64,000 nucleotides of DNA from Centroberyx gerrardi (taxonomy: Eukaryota > Chordata > Actinopteri > Beryciformes > Berycidae). The position numbers were made by a program, and so were the translations under genes. Under the pieces are notes generated by a model. It saw only the letters and a program-made list of their open reading frames with translations, searched no databases and was not told where the DNA came from. This document shows positions 10,809 through 22,957 of the stretch, piece after piece. Numbering within the stretch: position 1 is the first letter of the stretch; each line of letters begins with the position of its first letter. The stretch covers positions 19,656,946 through 19,720,945 of the forward strand of contig NC_136000.1 in assembly GCF_048128805.1 (NCBI RefSeq), read 5' to 3'.

Positions 10809-13800
10809 GTTGTCAATCTAAATCACTTTGCTAAATCACTCAATCAGTGCATGTTTTCTAGATTAGATAGCGATAGATAGTTGCCAACTCCTCTTTCCTG
10901 TCTTTTCCACATCCCCAGGTTTCAGTGACCTGACCATGGCTGGCTCCACCACAGCTGCTTCCGGTGTTCCTGTGCAGCAGGATACAGCTGACCATCCCAG
11001 TAAGGAGGGCGCTCGTCCCCCGACTGCTGTGAGGCAGAGGAAGCGTCGCCGGGCTGGCAAAGTGTCCTGGGCCTACGGGGGCGCTAGATGCGGCAGCCAG
11101 GGGAGCCTGGATAAAGCCCTTGCCAGCTTCCTCAGCTGGCAGCAGTCGGCCGAGGAGCGCCTCCTCTCCCTGGAGGAGGCGCGGCTGGATAGGGAAGTGG
11201 AGGCGGAGGAGCGGAGGGAGCTGCGGGAGGAGAGGAGGGCAGAACAGGAGCGCCAGCATGAGCTCCGTCTGCTCAGCATGCTCACCGGGGCCCTGGCTGC
11301 TGTCAGACAGGGTGCAGCAACTCCTAACGACCCCTCTGTCTCACCCCTAGCTCATCTGTCGGCTTCACTAATGACCACAAATGCCCCGTCTGCCTCGTCG
11401 TCTTCATCCCAGCCACCTCCCGAAGCTCCGGCCGCACAGGCTCCTTCCGCTGCAGAGACACCCAAGTCAACACCGCCTACGTCTGTCAAGGCCTGCAAAG
11501 CGTCTCAGAATGTTTTGGCGACGCTGAGGGGAGCAGAGACGCCCGGCCGCAGCGCGTACCTGTCCAACCGCGGTAACAGCCTCCGACAGCATCAAGGCAT
11601 CCTCCAGGAGGGCTTCGCTCGGTATCAAGCAGACAAACACCATGACACAGACAACCCAGATGTGAGTGTGTGATGGAGGGAATAAGACGTGGAACTGTCA
11701 GATAGACCTGCTGTGTGTTGGGCTGTGTGATATAATGACACTGATGTGATTATTTATGAGGTCCCCTCCTTTTTCTCATTCCCAGGGTATCATCAACATG
11801 GGTACCAGTGAGAACAAACTATGCTACGATCTTCTCCACAAGCGGGTAAGAGGAACAATATGGACAGATGCTGGTCATAATGATGTAATACTGTAGATAA
11901 TGCTTTTAATTTTTAATTTTTTTGATTTTAATTTAATAATGAGAATTTTTATTGCATTTACACATGTATTTTTTATCCTCTCTGCCACAGCTGACCCAGC
12001 CTGACATGCTGCATATTGACCCATCCTTGTTGCAGTATCCAGACTGGAAGGGACACAGATTGTAAGAGATGAAAGACATTTTTTACTTTTTTTTCGATGT
12101 TGAATGAGAAAAATGTTAAAAAGCTAAATTTAAACGAGCATTCAGAACAAACATTCAGTAACTTTAAACCTTTTCCTCTTGCTCTCTTTTAGTCTGAGAA
12201 ATGAGGTTGCAAGGTTCCTGTCTCACTACTGTGGTTCTCCGAGCCCGCTGAAAGCTGACAACGTGAGTAAAGCTTTTTGCTTTTAATGCTAGAATGAAAC
12301 TTCAGTAATCTGGACACCTTGGGCATAGAAAATCATTCAAAATTAATCATCGGGCATAGTCAAAATCATTTAAATCCATTGAATTTCAGAGATATAGCTC
12401 ATTGAAAACAAAAATAGAAACTACTGCTGAACATTGATGGAATATATGGTTGTTTCATTGCATTTTTTTTTCATTTCTGTTTGGATAACCAGTCAGTTTG
12501 GATTTCTGAGTTTTGTGTAGGTTCAAGGTTCTCATGCCGTGTTTAATGCAAATGTTCAGGAAATGCTGTTACCACTAACACAGAAGGCTTTTTACTGCTT
12601 TACACCGCTGTTACAGAAGACATGCTGGACTATAGCAATTCATTCTTAGAAATGAAACCAGTGGACTCCTAGAAGTCAATTAATTGTCTTTTATTAACTC
12701 AATTAATGACTGTAAAAATGCCAAACGATACAAAAAATTACTACCATGGTATTTTTAGGGACTGTAACTTAATTTGCAAATAGAATAAATGTCTGTGGAT
12801 GCATTTGTGGAATATTTATTAGGCCTTGTCCTGTTCCTTAATTGGGTCTTTCATAATACTGAGGATGTGTGTATTTGTTCAGGTTGTGGTGATGAATGGC
12901 TGCGGTTCCCTCTTCTCATCTATCGCTGCAGTAATTTGTGACCCTGAAGGTAGGCTCACAAACACATTCTCACACACATACAGTAGATCCATATCTATAC
13001 TGTATGAATACAAATGTGTCTACAGAGACATTGGAAGTCTGACCCAGCCCTTTTATTTTGTGTGTTGTGTTGTGTTTTTCTACCATTTTGTATCAAAAAA
13101 TGGATCATCACATAAGCCATAATGGATGCAGAAGCCATAACAGATATTAGGGATAAGATGTAGCATAACAATTGGAACAAAAGAAAACTTTTTCAAAATG
13201 ATTCAAGCGTCCAAATAAATTACTAAATATATAGTGCCTCTCCAAACAAGACCTAATTTTATACCATGTTTATTTGGTTAGCTCAGTAATTGACTCAATG
13301 TAAAGGTCATGAGCCTGTACTAAGCATGTATCAGTGTATACGTTATACAATGAGTCATTCATCAGTGCTAATTTGCAAGGTGATGAATGATATTGATCGT
13401 CATAGTGTACATTTATAGATATACTGTATTTAATGTGTTTTTTTTAATGTTGTAGATGCCATTCTAATTCCTACTCCATTCTACGGCGTTATCACTGAGC
13501 ATCTGCACTTGTATAGTGATGTAAAACTCTTTCACGTTCCTCTGGACTGCGAGGTGGGTGTACAGAACCAGACTTGCTTGCAGTAATTACATACTCGTTT
13601 AAAATGTGTGTACAATTTTTGATTGATTGTATACGTTTGGGTTCTTGTGGACATTGCACGTTTACATTTAGCCAAGTGTGTCGTGTGATCTTACACAGTA
13701 GGGTGTGTGTACAGCTGTCCAGTTGGGTGCTGATGTATTTTTCCTTTTCCTCTCGTTACTTTTCATTCATAGGCCAGTGGCAAAGACAGCCGACCTTTCC

Positions 13801-15920
13801 ACCTCACCGTGGCCAAACTGGAAGCAGCTCTGAGAAGGGCCAAGCGAGAGGTAGCTCATGAATACACATTGTCAAAAGCACTTTCTCTCAAGGGATCGTA
13901 CTTCCTTCATTTTAAGGATGGCAACATTCCAGCCAGTGCTGGGGCAAGTCTAGGTCAATGTCATGGATTCTTTCCTCATGGAAGTGGATATGTGAAGATA
14001 TGCTGTTTCCTATTTACTCAGAAACTGTCTGTTTGCCCTTTAGTGGTTGATTATCCGAGCTGTTATCCTGATGAACCCCCACAACCCTCTGGCGGAGATC
14101 TACACCCCTAAGGAGATGATTGCCTTCTTGGAGTTTGCCAAAAGGTGTGTTTCCCCCGCTATTATCTCATGCGGCGGCCCAATACTCTAATCCTCCAGGT
14201 CCGCAGTCCTGTAGCTCCGTGCCAAGGCACGGCATACAGCTTGCGTGAACTCTAATATTTTACAGCCAAGAGCTCCGTCCTGTGTGTGGAATATCAAGCA
14301 CTCTTGATGGAGTTTTATCACCCCTCTTAAGCATCAACATATTGTAAAGTGCAGCCATGCGCCAAGAAGTCTCCCCGCATCATCTATTGTTTTCTAAATG
14401 ATCTTGCCACAGTAATTCCCTCCATAGACCCTTGCAGGCACTAGGCTATTGTAACCATAAACCACAGTGCTTTTACATAAGCTCTCTTACGATGGACACT
14501 GAAGGAGCCATTTTACTGTCGCCTTGCATTATCTTTCTCATAAACATTAAACACCATTAAAACAAGAAATATGAATACTGTATACATTTATAGTATCTTT
14601 CTCTCCGCCGTTTTTTTGCTTCAGACATGAGCTCCATGCCATCGTAGATGAGGTGTACATGCTGACGGTCTTTGATGAATCGGTCACTTTTCACAGCGTC
14701 CTCAGTATAGACAGGTACTGTATGAAATTAACCTCACTCATAAGCATTGTGGATAAAGTCAGTCTCTCCCTTCAACAATGATATGCTTTTATTTCAGTTT
14801 GCCAGATCCACAGAGAACGCACGTGATGTGGGGGGTGAGCAAGGTACGTTCTGTACTGGACTGGACTGTACAAGAGTATGAGATTGTGGTTGTGCTTTTT
14901 AAATCTCTGGCCTCCCTGTTATCTCTCATTAACTTTATCTTGTCCTCTCTAGGACTTTGCGATGGCGGGGATCAGAGTTGGGACTCTGTACACTGAGAAC
15001 AGAGACCTGGTGGAGGCCTTGAACCAGCTGGCCTCTTTCCACGGCGTCCCGGGGCCCACCCAGCACCAGGTGGCACAGCTGCTTCAGGACAGAGGTATGG
15101 ATCTAAGTCGCATACACACATACTGTATACATATGTGATTGTGCAAACACACTGTATTTATGCTGCGTTCATGTCATGTCAGATTCAGCGTAAATAGGGA
15201 CAATGTTCATGTCATCCTCCTAGTGGTAATTAGAAATAGGATGTGGGAATTTTTTGTAGGCTCCAAAATCTCAACAGTCTGCCAATACAGATGGAAAACA
15301 AGTCAGCGAATCCACCGATTTTGGCAATCCAAGGTAAAATAAATCAAAATTATCAGTTAAATTCACACTAACACAATCAGCTGGCCTTAAGAAAAGCGAG
15401 CAATATCTGCTGTAGTTCATTTATGGTTGATTTTAAATCGGTGAGCCTTTTAACGAGTCAAACACGTGAACGCAACGAGATGTTATCCTGTCCTTCCGCT
15501 TCTTCCGACATGACGTCAACGCAGCAGGTACTTATGTTGCACATCATATTGCACAAAGATTTATAATATTTGGCTTAAAGCAGCTGATTATCACGACACA
15601 CTCTTGTGTTCCAGACTGGGTCAGTGAGGAGTTCTTGCCTGAAAACAGACGCAGGCTGAAAGCGGCTCACAGCTGCCTGACAGGAGAGCTGCAGAGTCTG
15701 GGTGTCCCCTACCTGCACAGACCTACTGCCTTCTATGTGTGGGCTGACTTCAGGAAGGTACCGGGATCAAGCTCAGCCTAAGCTGTTGGGACTGATGTTT
15801 CACTAGACACACATAGATAACACATAGATTCACATAGATTTCACATAGATAATCCAAACATCAGACTGCAGATATGAGTCATTTCATTCTCTCTGACTAT
15901 ACTGTACACCTGGCCCTTTC

Positions 15921-15991
<71 letters not shown>

Positions 15992-16878
15992 CCTTGGCAG
16001 TACCTCAGAGAGTCGTCGTTTGTGGAGGAGTTGTCTCTGTGGAGGTGTTTCCTCAGGCACAAGGTGGTGCTGATCTGCGGCCAGGCCTTCTCCTGCTCCA
16101 CACCTGGCTGGTTCCGCCTCGTCTTCGCAGACCAACAGCACCACCTTCAGCTCGGTCAGTTCATACAAGCATTGATCTGTGGAGAAGATATTCTTTGTAA
16201 CTTTGTAGTGTCAGTTTTCATATTTGTGTATGTTTCAGTATTTGAAAGTATTCAGTAATCAGTGTTTGTACATTCTGTCTCCTCCCAGGTCTTGTCCTAC
16301 TCTCTGTCTCAAACTATGTATTGAATAGTTAATATCTGTTTTTGTTTGTTTTTAGTCAGTGCTCTGTTATTGCAACTCATTTCCAGCTTTTCCTGTCTTA
16401 AGCTAGGTATTGATTAGATAATATCTATTTATTCAGTCAATGTTTTTTTGTTATTTCAGGCTTGAAGCGAATCAGGGAGGCTTTGAAAGAAATTGAAGAG
16501 ATAAATGCCAGCCCTGATTCAGACCCTATCAAAGAAGCCAGTGAAGAGAGCAAAACATCAGTGAAAGAGGACGATGTGGATTCAGACAACGCTGTGATTG
16601 TCAATTCAACATCATCGCCCCAGAGCAAGTCATCAGACCAGCTGAAGGAGAAGGACAGCCCCGTTCCTGACACCACCCCACTGGCCAGTGAGGAGTATGT
16701 GCTGCTGGACTGTCAGACATCGAAGGCCACAGAGAGCCTGGACTCTCTGATTGGTGCCCTTAGGCATCAGATCCGCACCTCTGATTGGCTGGAGAAAAAC
16801 ACTCCGGAGCTGCCTGCTGGGGAGGACCCAGAGATTCTTGATGTATTCAAAGACCTGCTGCAGAGAGCCAGAAAGTAG
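10169..16878 (+). CDS. accs: accs: SANT/coiled-coil fused to ACC-synthase-like PLP protein (15 coding exons)
   Basis: Coding exons joined on GT-AG sites are 10169-10808, 10919-11661, 11786-11845, 11991-12061, 12193-12262, 12883-12949, 13456-13553, 13773-13850, 14044-14144, 14625-14714, 14798-14843, 14953-15094, 15615-15757, 16001-16154 and 16460-16878. The phases match throughout and give 2922 nt, or 973 residues. Residues about 15-85 form a Myb/SANT-like DNA-binding domain (NWTDPEIVELLQLW ... QCREKIKKMKLEYRRIK). Residues about 290-335 are a charged coiled coil. From about residue 430 the protein follows vertebrate ACCS: YLSNRG, then GIINMGTSENKL, MNPHNPL, IVDEVYML and the PLP-binding lysine in WGVSKDFAMAG at about residue 688. 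Mammalian ACCS is about 500 residues and lacks the SANT part. The fold-type I PLP domain resembles plant ACC synthase; the animal substrate is not established. The acidic Ser-rich tail (last 140 residues) is longer than in mammals. Confidence 0.85.
15161..15526. mobile_element. MITE-like element in accs intron 12
   Basis: The left end reads TGCTGCGTTCATGTCATGTC. The right end reads GACATGACGTCAACGCAGCA, its reverse complement with a few mismatches, about 365 bp away. The interior has no open frame of note. The ends suggest a non-autonomous DNA transposon. A clear target duplication was not found, so the superfamily is open. Confidence 0.6.
15925..15989 (+). repeat. (CT)n microsatellite acting as the polypyrimidine tract of accs exon 14
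   Basis: About 32 CT units end 11 bases before the exon 14 boundary (acceptor GCCTTGGCAG, exon from 16001). In the accs sense this is a pure pyrimidine run and probably serves as the splice-site pyrimidine tract. Confidence 0.9.
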
Positions 16879-18565
16879 GGTTAGGAGGGATAGGCGGGGA
16901 TATAGGTGCCAAATCCCAAAAGGCAGTACTTTGGCATTCTTCTCACTCCCTGTGTTTATGGGGAAAAGCCTCATGTGGATTACACCTGAGTCAAGGTTGC
17001 TCAAATCTGATACCTTTTTTAGAGGAGTACAGAGGAGACATTAGTTGAGAGAAGGCCAAAGAGGAGAGCAGGAGGAAGGTAATAACAAGGGCCAGGATGG
17101 AAGGACAGAGAGAGTGATTCGTGATTGGAGAGTGAATTTCTATCCACATCTAGATGCCTTAATTCTAAGTTGTTAAGGGAGACGGCCTTGATATTTTATA
17201 AGCCAAAATTGAAAAGTTGATGTTTATTACTGGAGTTCTAACTGAATGCCAAATGAAAATAGACCAAAATTGCAGTTGCATTCTATTCTCAAAAGATTTA
17301 AGTCTGTCGGTCTAACTTGTATTTCTTTATTTTTTTGGTCTCATATGCACTTTAATTGTTATTAGAATGTATTCTGCTTCCTGTAAAGTTAATGGTCCTG
17401 TAAATAAAATAACTAAATATTATGTCTATATCCCTTCCCATTCAATTTTAAATAGATATTGATGGCCTTGTTTTATACTTTCAGCTGGAGTTGCATTGAG
17501 ATATTTACTGTATTTTGTTATTAACATGGCATCATACTGCACTTGCAGGTCTTGACGACATTTGATTGTGGTTTTTTTTGCTTGTTTTTGGGTGGGCTGT
17601 AGAGGTCGTTCCATGGCAGGGACGGAAAGGGAAGGGGGTGGTGGGTAGAAAACAGAGGTAGTGACGAAGAGAAAACAGATCGTGTGCGGATGCACTGTGT
17701 GTAGACCAATGTGAAAGTTACAGTGGGATTTCCTTAACTGGTCTGTCTATGAGTAATGACCCGCTGACACCCCCCACACAGTTTCTGTGTGTGGAATAAA
17801 CAAATGTGTATATCAAGGCTTATATACCAAGTCAGTAAAACACAACGGGTGGGTTATAATAGGTTCTAACTTCCCTTCCATGATGACCTGATATACTCTA
17901 TATGGTTTGCATAATCGTTTTGTCTTTAATATAAAATGTCATCAAGCCTGGATTTCTTCCCCCTTGTACAATATCAGCCACACAGACTTCTGCTTCCTCA
18001 AATATTGCCCTTAAGGCATTGTCTTAGTTGGAATTGCTTTCACTTTCTTCACAGCATGAGATTATGACTCACACTGGTGTATTCTAGGGGAACTTAACCG
18101 CTGAGTGGGGGAGTTTCCACTGCAGCCGGGGTGGGGTCATACTGACGAGCTGCAGGGGGCTGAGCTATGTACGTGTGAGGACTTGTGGTCACCAGCAGCA
18201 CAAGCAGCAGACATAATGTGTCGGTCGGGGTGTTTGAACTTGGTTTAGTGTTTGTACAGTACAGTCAAGACTCATTGCTCCCGTGGCAGAGATTTTGCAC
18301 TTTGCTCTTGTTCGCACACTTCAGAGTACAACTTCACAGTTTTGTTCCTTTTGTCTGTTTTTTCCTCATCAACAACAAAGAAGGTAAGGCAGTACTTTGA
18401 TTATGCTTCTATATTGCCTCAGCTGATTTGCATACAACATGACAAACATGACATGACAAATAACAAGGCAGTTGAGACATGTTAATATGGTAGATTTACC
18501 TGTTCTTACTCAAATTAAATGCACTCTAACACACCTATTTCCTCCTCTCTCCTCTACTGTCTCTG

Positions 18566-18566
<1 letters not shown>
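16879..18566 (+). other. accs 3' UTR and spacer to the next gene
   Basis: After the TAG at 16876-16878 there is AT-rich sequence with a candidate polyadenylation signal AATAAA at 17403-17408, followed by a second one near 17793. No other gene was found. The open frames on the minus strand near 17426-17709 are not supported by homology or splice structure. Confidence 0.6.
17403..17408 (+). terminator. accs: Candidate accs polyadenylation signal
   Basis: A canonical AATAAA about 525 bases after the stop codon in AT-rich sequence. Its position suits a 3' UTR end, but the use of this site is inferred. Confidence 0.5.

Positions 18567-18601
<35 letters not shown>
18567..18601 (+). repeat. (CT)n tract before the tetraspan gene start
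   Basis: A pure CT run ends in CTCTCAGCAG just 9 bases before the ATG at 18611. It looks like the pyrimidine tract of a 3' splice site, which implies an upstream non-coding exon. Confidence 0.85.
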
Positions 18602-18605
<4 letters not shown>

Positions 18606-18610
18606 GTAAC

Positions 18611-21182
18611 ATGAAGGTGCTGGAGCTGGGCGACTCCATCGGTCGCTTCAGGTTTGCCCAGTCCTGTGTGGGACTGGCGGGCTGCCTGTGTGTGTGTTAC
18701 GCCGTGTGGACGCCGTTCTGGCTGAGGGACGGGGGACTGTGGACAGAATGGAATAACACTGAACATCAGCAGGCTGGGGATCACATAGGCGGCATCGTGT
18801 TTAATGGTGAGCAACAAGCTGCGTTCAGCTACACACTAACATCTCTCTGCAGTCAACAAATCAAATTTTGTCACTTGCTGGAAGCTGTCACGCTGGGTTA
18901 AGCTCAAGGTTTGATTGACATACAACATATTGAATGACAAGTATGTTTACATTGAACATATCAGGAGGGGCAGTATATTTAATGAGGCACAAACAAGTCT
19001 TTGCTGTGCTGCTGAGAGTGTTGATAAGACATTTGGTTCCGCTTGAGATCAGCCTTAGGGAGTTTTTTTTCTTTTTTCGCCCCCCCCAACTCAGAATATG
19101 TGGAGTGAGTTAATTTCAGGGGAAATTTGAAAAGCACTGGCTTGCAGTAGTAGTAAACAGGTTTGGGCTTGCTCCTGTAGCAAACATCTGCATTCTTAGG
19201 TGTGTATGTGGCTGTGTATCTGGTGAAGAAGCTCTGACACTTGGCCTAAGGCGAATGTGCTGGAATGTTGCTCAACTAAAGCAGGGTCTTATCTAGGTCA
19301 GCCAGATCTGTTAGCCTTATCACTGTTAGGACAATAAAAAAGCCTTGTCAGTCATTGTTTGTTGTTTAAACACACTCTCAGAACAGGTCTATCTGACATT
19401 AGGTCCATATAGATTACAACTACTGAAACAGTTTTCACATCAACACTTTTGCTCTTAGTGTTTGAATGAAGTAGGCAAGCTTGTACATGTTGTGAGGGCA
19501 TCTATAGCATAAGGAGTGGGTTATAGCCTCAAATTACAAGGGTGTTTTACTGCATCACACTGACTAACTCTAAAATAACTTGAAATCTGACACTATAAAT
19601 GAAACATAATCAAATGTGTCTGTCTCTTTTGTGTGTGTTTCTGTCTTCCAGCCCTGGAGGCTGAGAGAGTGTTTGGGGTCCTCTCCTTCCTCATGGCAGT
19701 GAGCACGGCCGCTCTGTGTCTGGTGTTTGCCCTCTGCTGGACGTCTGAGACGGTGCGCTCCTACTCCAACACTCGCTCCCTCCTGATGGCAGGACAGGCG
19801 CTCTACCCCACCACCCTGCTGCTGCTCACCATGGCCTGTACAGGTAGGTGCAGTAAACAGATACAGCCTCCTCAGTGCCCAAATGCCTGAATCAGTAGTT
19901 TGCTTGGGCCACACGCAGTCTTTCTGTGTCACTTCATAACTAATTAGCAGTGGTGGAAAGAGTACTAGAATGTCCTACTCAAGTAGAGGAACTATTGAGG
20001 AGCTGCTGATATTTTACTGAAGTAGAAATACTGGTGTAAAAATCGACTTAAGTAAAAGTAAAAAGTAGCTAATTTAAAATGTTCTCAGAGTAAAAGTTAT
20101 TGAGGTACTTTTTACAAAAGAGAACATTGTTACATGTGATCTTTCCCATGCAATTCTAAATGGACGAGAGGACAGAGTTCAATCTCAATTCTTTTAATTG
20201 GAGAATCTGGAAATTACAAAATAAAGTGCACAGACGAAGTAAAGCCAGATTCTCTCTCTCTCTCTTCTTTGCTGACCGAACATTCACTGTGAATGGCTCC
20301 ACAATTTGTCAATTTATGATTCATTTTATGTTTCTGTTGCTCATGGAGAGCCACAAAATCTGTGCTCTGTAATGGATGTGATGTGAAATGTAGCTAAGTG
20401 CAATACTTAAGTAAAAATGTACTTAAATAAAAGTAAAATTACACACAAAAAAAAGGTACACAAAAAAGCTACTCAATTACAGTAACATGAGTAAATGTAA
20501 TTAGTTACTTCCACCCTTGCTAATTAGATTAAAATAGATTAAAATAATGTATTATACTATGTAAGAGTGGATAAAGTGTGTAGTGTGTAGAGTGGAAAAA
20601 GACATGCTGTAGAATAACACAAATGGCCTCAGTTCTATTGACCTCCTATTGACCTATGCAGTAAGTGTCAAATTCACACCTAGGGATATTGTTTTATGTA
20701 CTCAATCTATATACCCTGTAGAGCAACTGTTTTTACATGGACTTCCTCCTTTCCTTGGAATTACAGAATCATTACCATACAAATTCTTCCCAATAGCTCC
20801 AGGCACACGGTGGATGACCTTTAAGACTTTTTTTTCTACCATTTCCCCTCTTCTGTCTCCAGGTTTCTTCTTCCTCCTCAGCTGGTCTCTCTTCACCTAC
20901 CAGCACCGGGAAGAAATCCGGCAGGACTTCTCCCTCCTCGGCTCCTCCTATTGGCTCGGGGCTTTGGGTTGGGCCCTGCTGTTTGTCGTGGAGCCGGTGG
21001 TCTTCCTCGCTGAACAGTGCGTCGTGCCAGACATCCTACCTGACCTGGAGAAGGCCGTAGAGTCGTGGCGAGTCACCTCTCAGCGGAAGTTCACTCACCG
21101 CTCGTTGAGCGACGGCTATCACCCCGCTGACAGCGAAAACAAAAACAATATAACCCCAAAGAGGTACATGTCAGCATCCTGA
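18611..21182 (+). CDS. Four-transmembrane protein, claudin/PMP22/NKG7-like (3 exons)
   Basis: Exons 18611-18806, 19652-19843 and 20863-21182 join in frame to 235 residues. There are four hydrophobic segments: about residues 15-38 (RFAQSCVGLAG...), about 75-97, about 109-136 (spanning the exon 2/3 junction) and about 155-177. The first extracellular loop carries a GLW motif (RDGGLWTEWNN, also an NNT glycosylation site) and ends in a GGIVFN/ALEAERVFGVL junction. This arrangement is seen in the PMP22/claudin superfamily, including NKG7. The loop lacks the paired cysteines of true claudins. The C-terminus is a short hydrophilic tail. The exact orthologue was not recognised. A hAT-like insertion lies in the second intron. 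Confidence 0.75.
19948..20519. mobile_element. Non-autonomous hAT-like element with 8 bp target duplication
   Basis: The left end is CAGTGGTGGAAAGAGTAC. The right end is GTTACTTCCACCCTTG, an imperfect inverted repeat of it. Both sides carry the 8 bp sequence CTAATTAG (19940-19947 and 20520-20527) as a target-site duplication. The interior is rich in AAGTAAAAGTA phrases and lacks a transposase. An 8 bp duplication and CAGNGGTGGAA-type ends are hAT features. It lies in intron 2 of the tetraspan gene. Confidence 0.88.
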
Positions 21183-22590
21183 GAGGAGTGAAGAAACAAG
21201 GACATGATGGAGAGGATTAATGTGAACGTGGGGAATACACATTTAGGCACAGAGGCTAGGCTGATGAGAGCCTGAACATGCCTCGCTGCTTTATAGAGTA
21301 GATCTATACGACCAGATTGAATATTGATTAATTTAAATAGGATCATCTGGTGTATTGTCTATGGTTAACTGCCAGCTAGAGGAATTGGGATTCCCTGAAC
21401 CTTGAACAACTGTGGAACTGAAGTTCCATTCCGTTGCTGCAGGGCTGATCGTGGTTATTCTCCAGTTTGTCCTCAGAATGGCTGCAGGTAGAATAAAGCT
21501 CAGCTAGAATAAACACTGTGGTCACAGGTACACTGACCAACAATACTGGCTGAAAGACAGCACACTTACAGTAGTCAGTCTGGGCCAAATGTTAGATGAG
21601 GACTATTCTCACCAAGCTGTGTTTTGAGTGATTTCTTTGAAATTTTGTTCTGAGACCCAGGTTTGCTTCTGGGCCAGGAGCAGATCCAGTAGGCGTAACT
21701 GTTTGAGAATGACTGTTATTTGGGATATTTCGATCATAATATATGGACAGTAGTGCTGTAATCGCAATTGCTGGTGGTATTTTTGTATGGGGGTATGTAT
21801 TGTAATGTATTTATTTATTTTTTTTAGCTGTGGGAGGTTGCCACAGCTCAATGAATGTAAAGAAAACACTCACAAAACATGAAACTGGTTCCTTAAATTG
21901 ATAGTTTCAGTAGGAGCTGCAACGTACATGAGGAATGTTAAGTGAGCGCCCTCTTGTGATGAACATGTGACACTGACAGTGCTTTTCTACCACAGTGTAA
22001 AGTGGATAACTTGACAATGTTTTATTTAATGAATATTGAAAAGTGAGGTACAAACTTTAATATATGATGTAAAGGCACATAATAAAAAATGTTCCTTCAT
22101 AAATCTTTTTTTTGTGGGTTTTTTTTACATATGCCAACTTTACCACAATATATCATTTGAATGGGAATTTCTTTTGGGTAAGTTGGTGAAAATTAGCAAG
22201 CATCTCCCTCTATTGTATTATGTAAGGGAGGCATGGGACCAGTCCTGTATATGCAGATGAGAATGAGCAATGAATAGCACAAATATCTGTGGCTTTTCCC
22301 TCATGAAATATTTAACTTCATCATTTCACCCCTCTTAGAGTTGGATCTTGGCCTTGTGAGGCTGGATTTAGTTCTGCCACAGACAGAGTCAGCAGACTTT
22401 TGAGGTTTTAATCTGTTACATAAAATCTCTGGATGACAGACTGACATTTCTTCCACGCCTTCCATTTCTTCCATTTCTTCCTGAATGAGTGAATGAATGC
22501 ATGAATGAAACCTTCTTTGCTTTGCGCAAGATAAGCACAGCATTAAAAAGCATTAATGACATATGACATCAGTCAGCAGTTTGGTTTTCA
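21183..22590 (+). other. Tetraspan gene 3' UTR and spacer
   Basis: The TGA at 21180-21182 is followed by two AATAAA signals at 21492-21497 and 21508-21513, suiting a 3' UTR of about 330 bases. Nothing gene-like was found in the remainder to 22590. Confidence 0.55.
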
Positions 22591-22591
22591 G

Positions 22592-22670
22592 TAAGATAAG
22601 ATAAGATAAGATAAGATAAGATAAGATAAGATAACATGAATCTTTAATGATCCTTGTGGGAAAATTGGAG
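22592..22670 (+). repeat. (TAAGA)n repeat with retroposon-like tail
   Basis: Eight or more ATAAG units are followed by ATAACATGAATCTTTAATGATCCTTGTGGG. This phrase commonly follows such pentamers in fish genomes as part of a dispersed repeat. The family is not assigned. Confidence 0.6.
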
Positions 22671-22712
22671 TGATTGGGATCCATGAACAATGTTAAGCCT
22701 GTCTTAGTTGTA

Positions 22713-22957
22713 GGATGGCAGCAGCCTGAAGGTTAGAGAAGCAGACTTATGACTGGAGGGTTGCCAGTTTCAAATCCCTGAAAATCCTGGGAATATCCTG
22801 GAGAAAGCAAGGAAAAGATTAATGTATTTCCCTTCCTCAACAACTAGCCTTGAGTTGAGCAAGGCACTTACAGGTGTGAATGTGTCTAACTGTATGAATG
22901 TGTGAATCCTGAATCCATGTCCAGCAAACCTTAACCTGGATAAATAAAGGTTCAAAA
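22713..22957 (+). repeat. tRNA-derived SINE copy
   Basis: The head reads GGCAGCAGCCTGAAGGTTAGAGAAGC followed by a B-box-like GGGTTGCCAGTTTCAAATCCC. The body includes GAGCAAGGCACTTACAGGTGTGAATGTGTCTAACTG. The end is GGATAAATAAAGGTT. The arrangement is that of a fish tRNA-derived SINE, and it shares its body with the copies near 6 kb. Confidence 0.7.

Noticed and set aside
17426-17709. Minus-strand frames in the accs 3' UTR
   Set aside because: No homology or splice support; they lie in the 3' UTR of a plus-strand gene.
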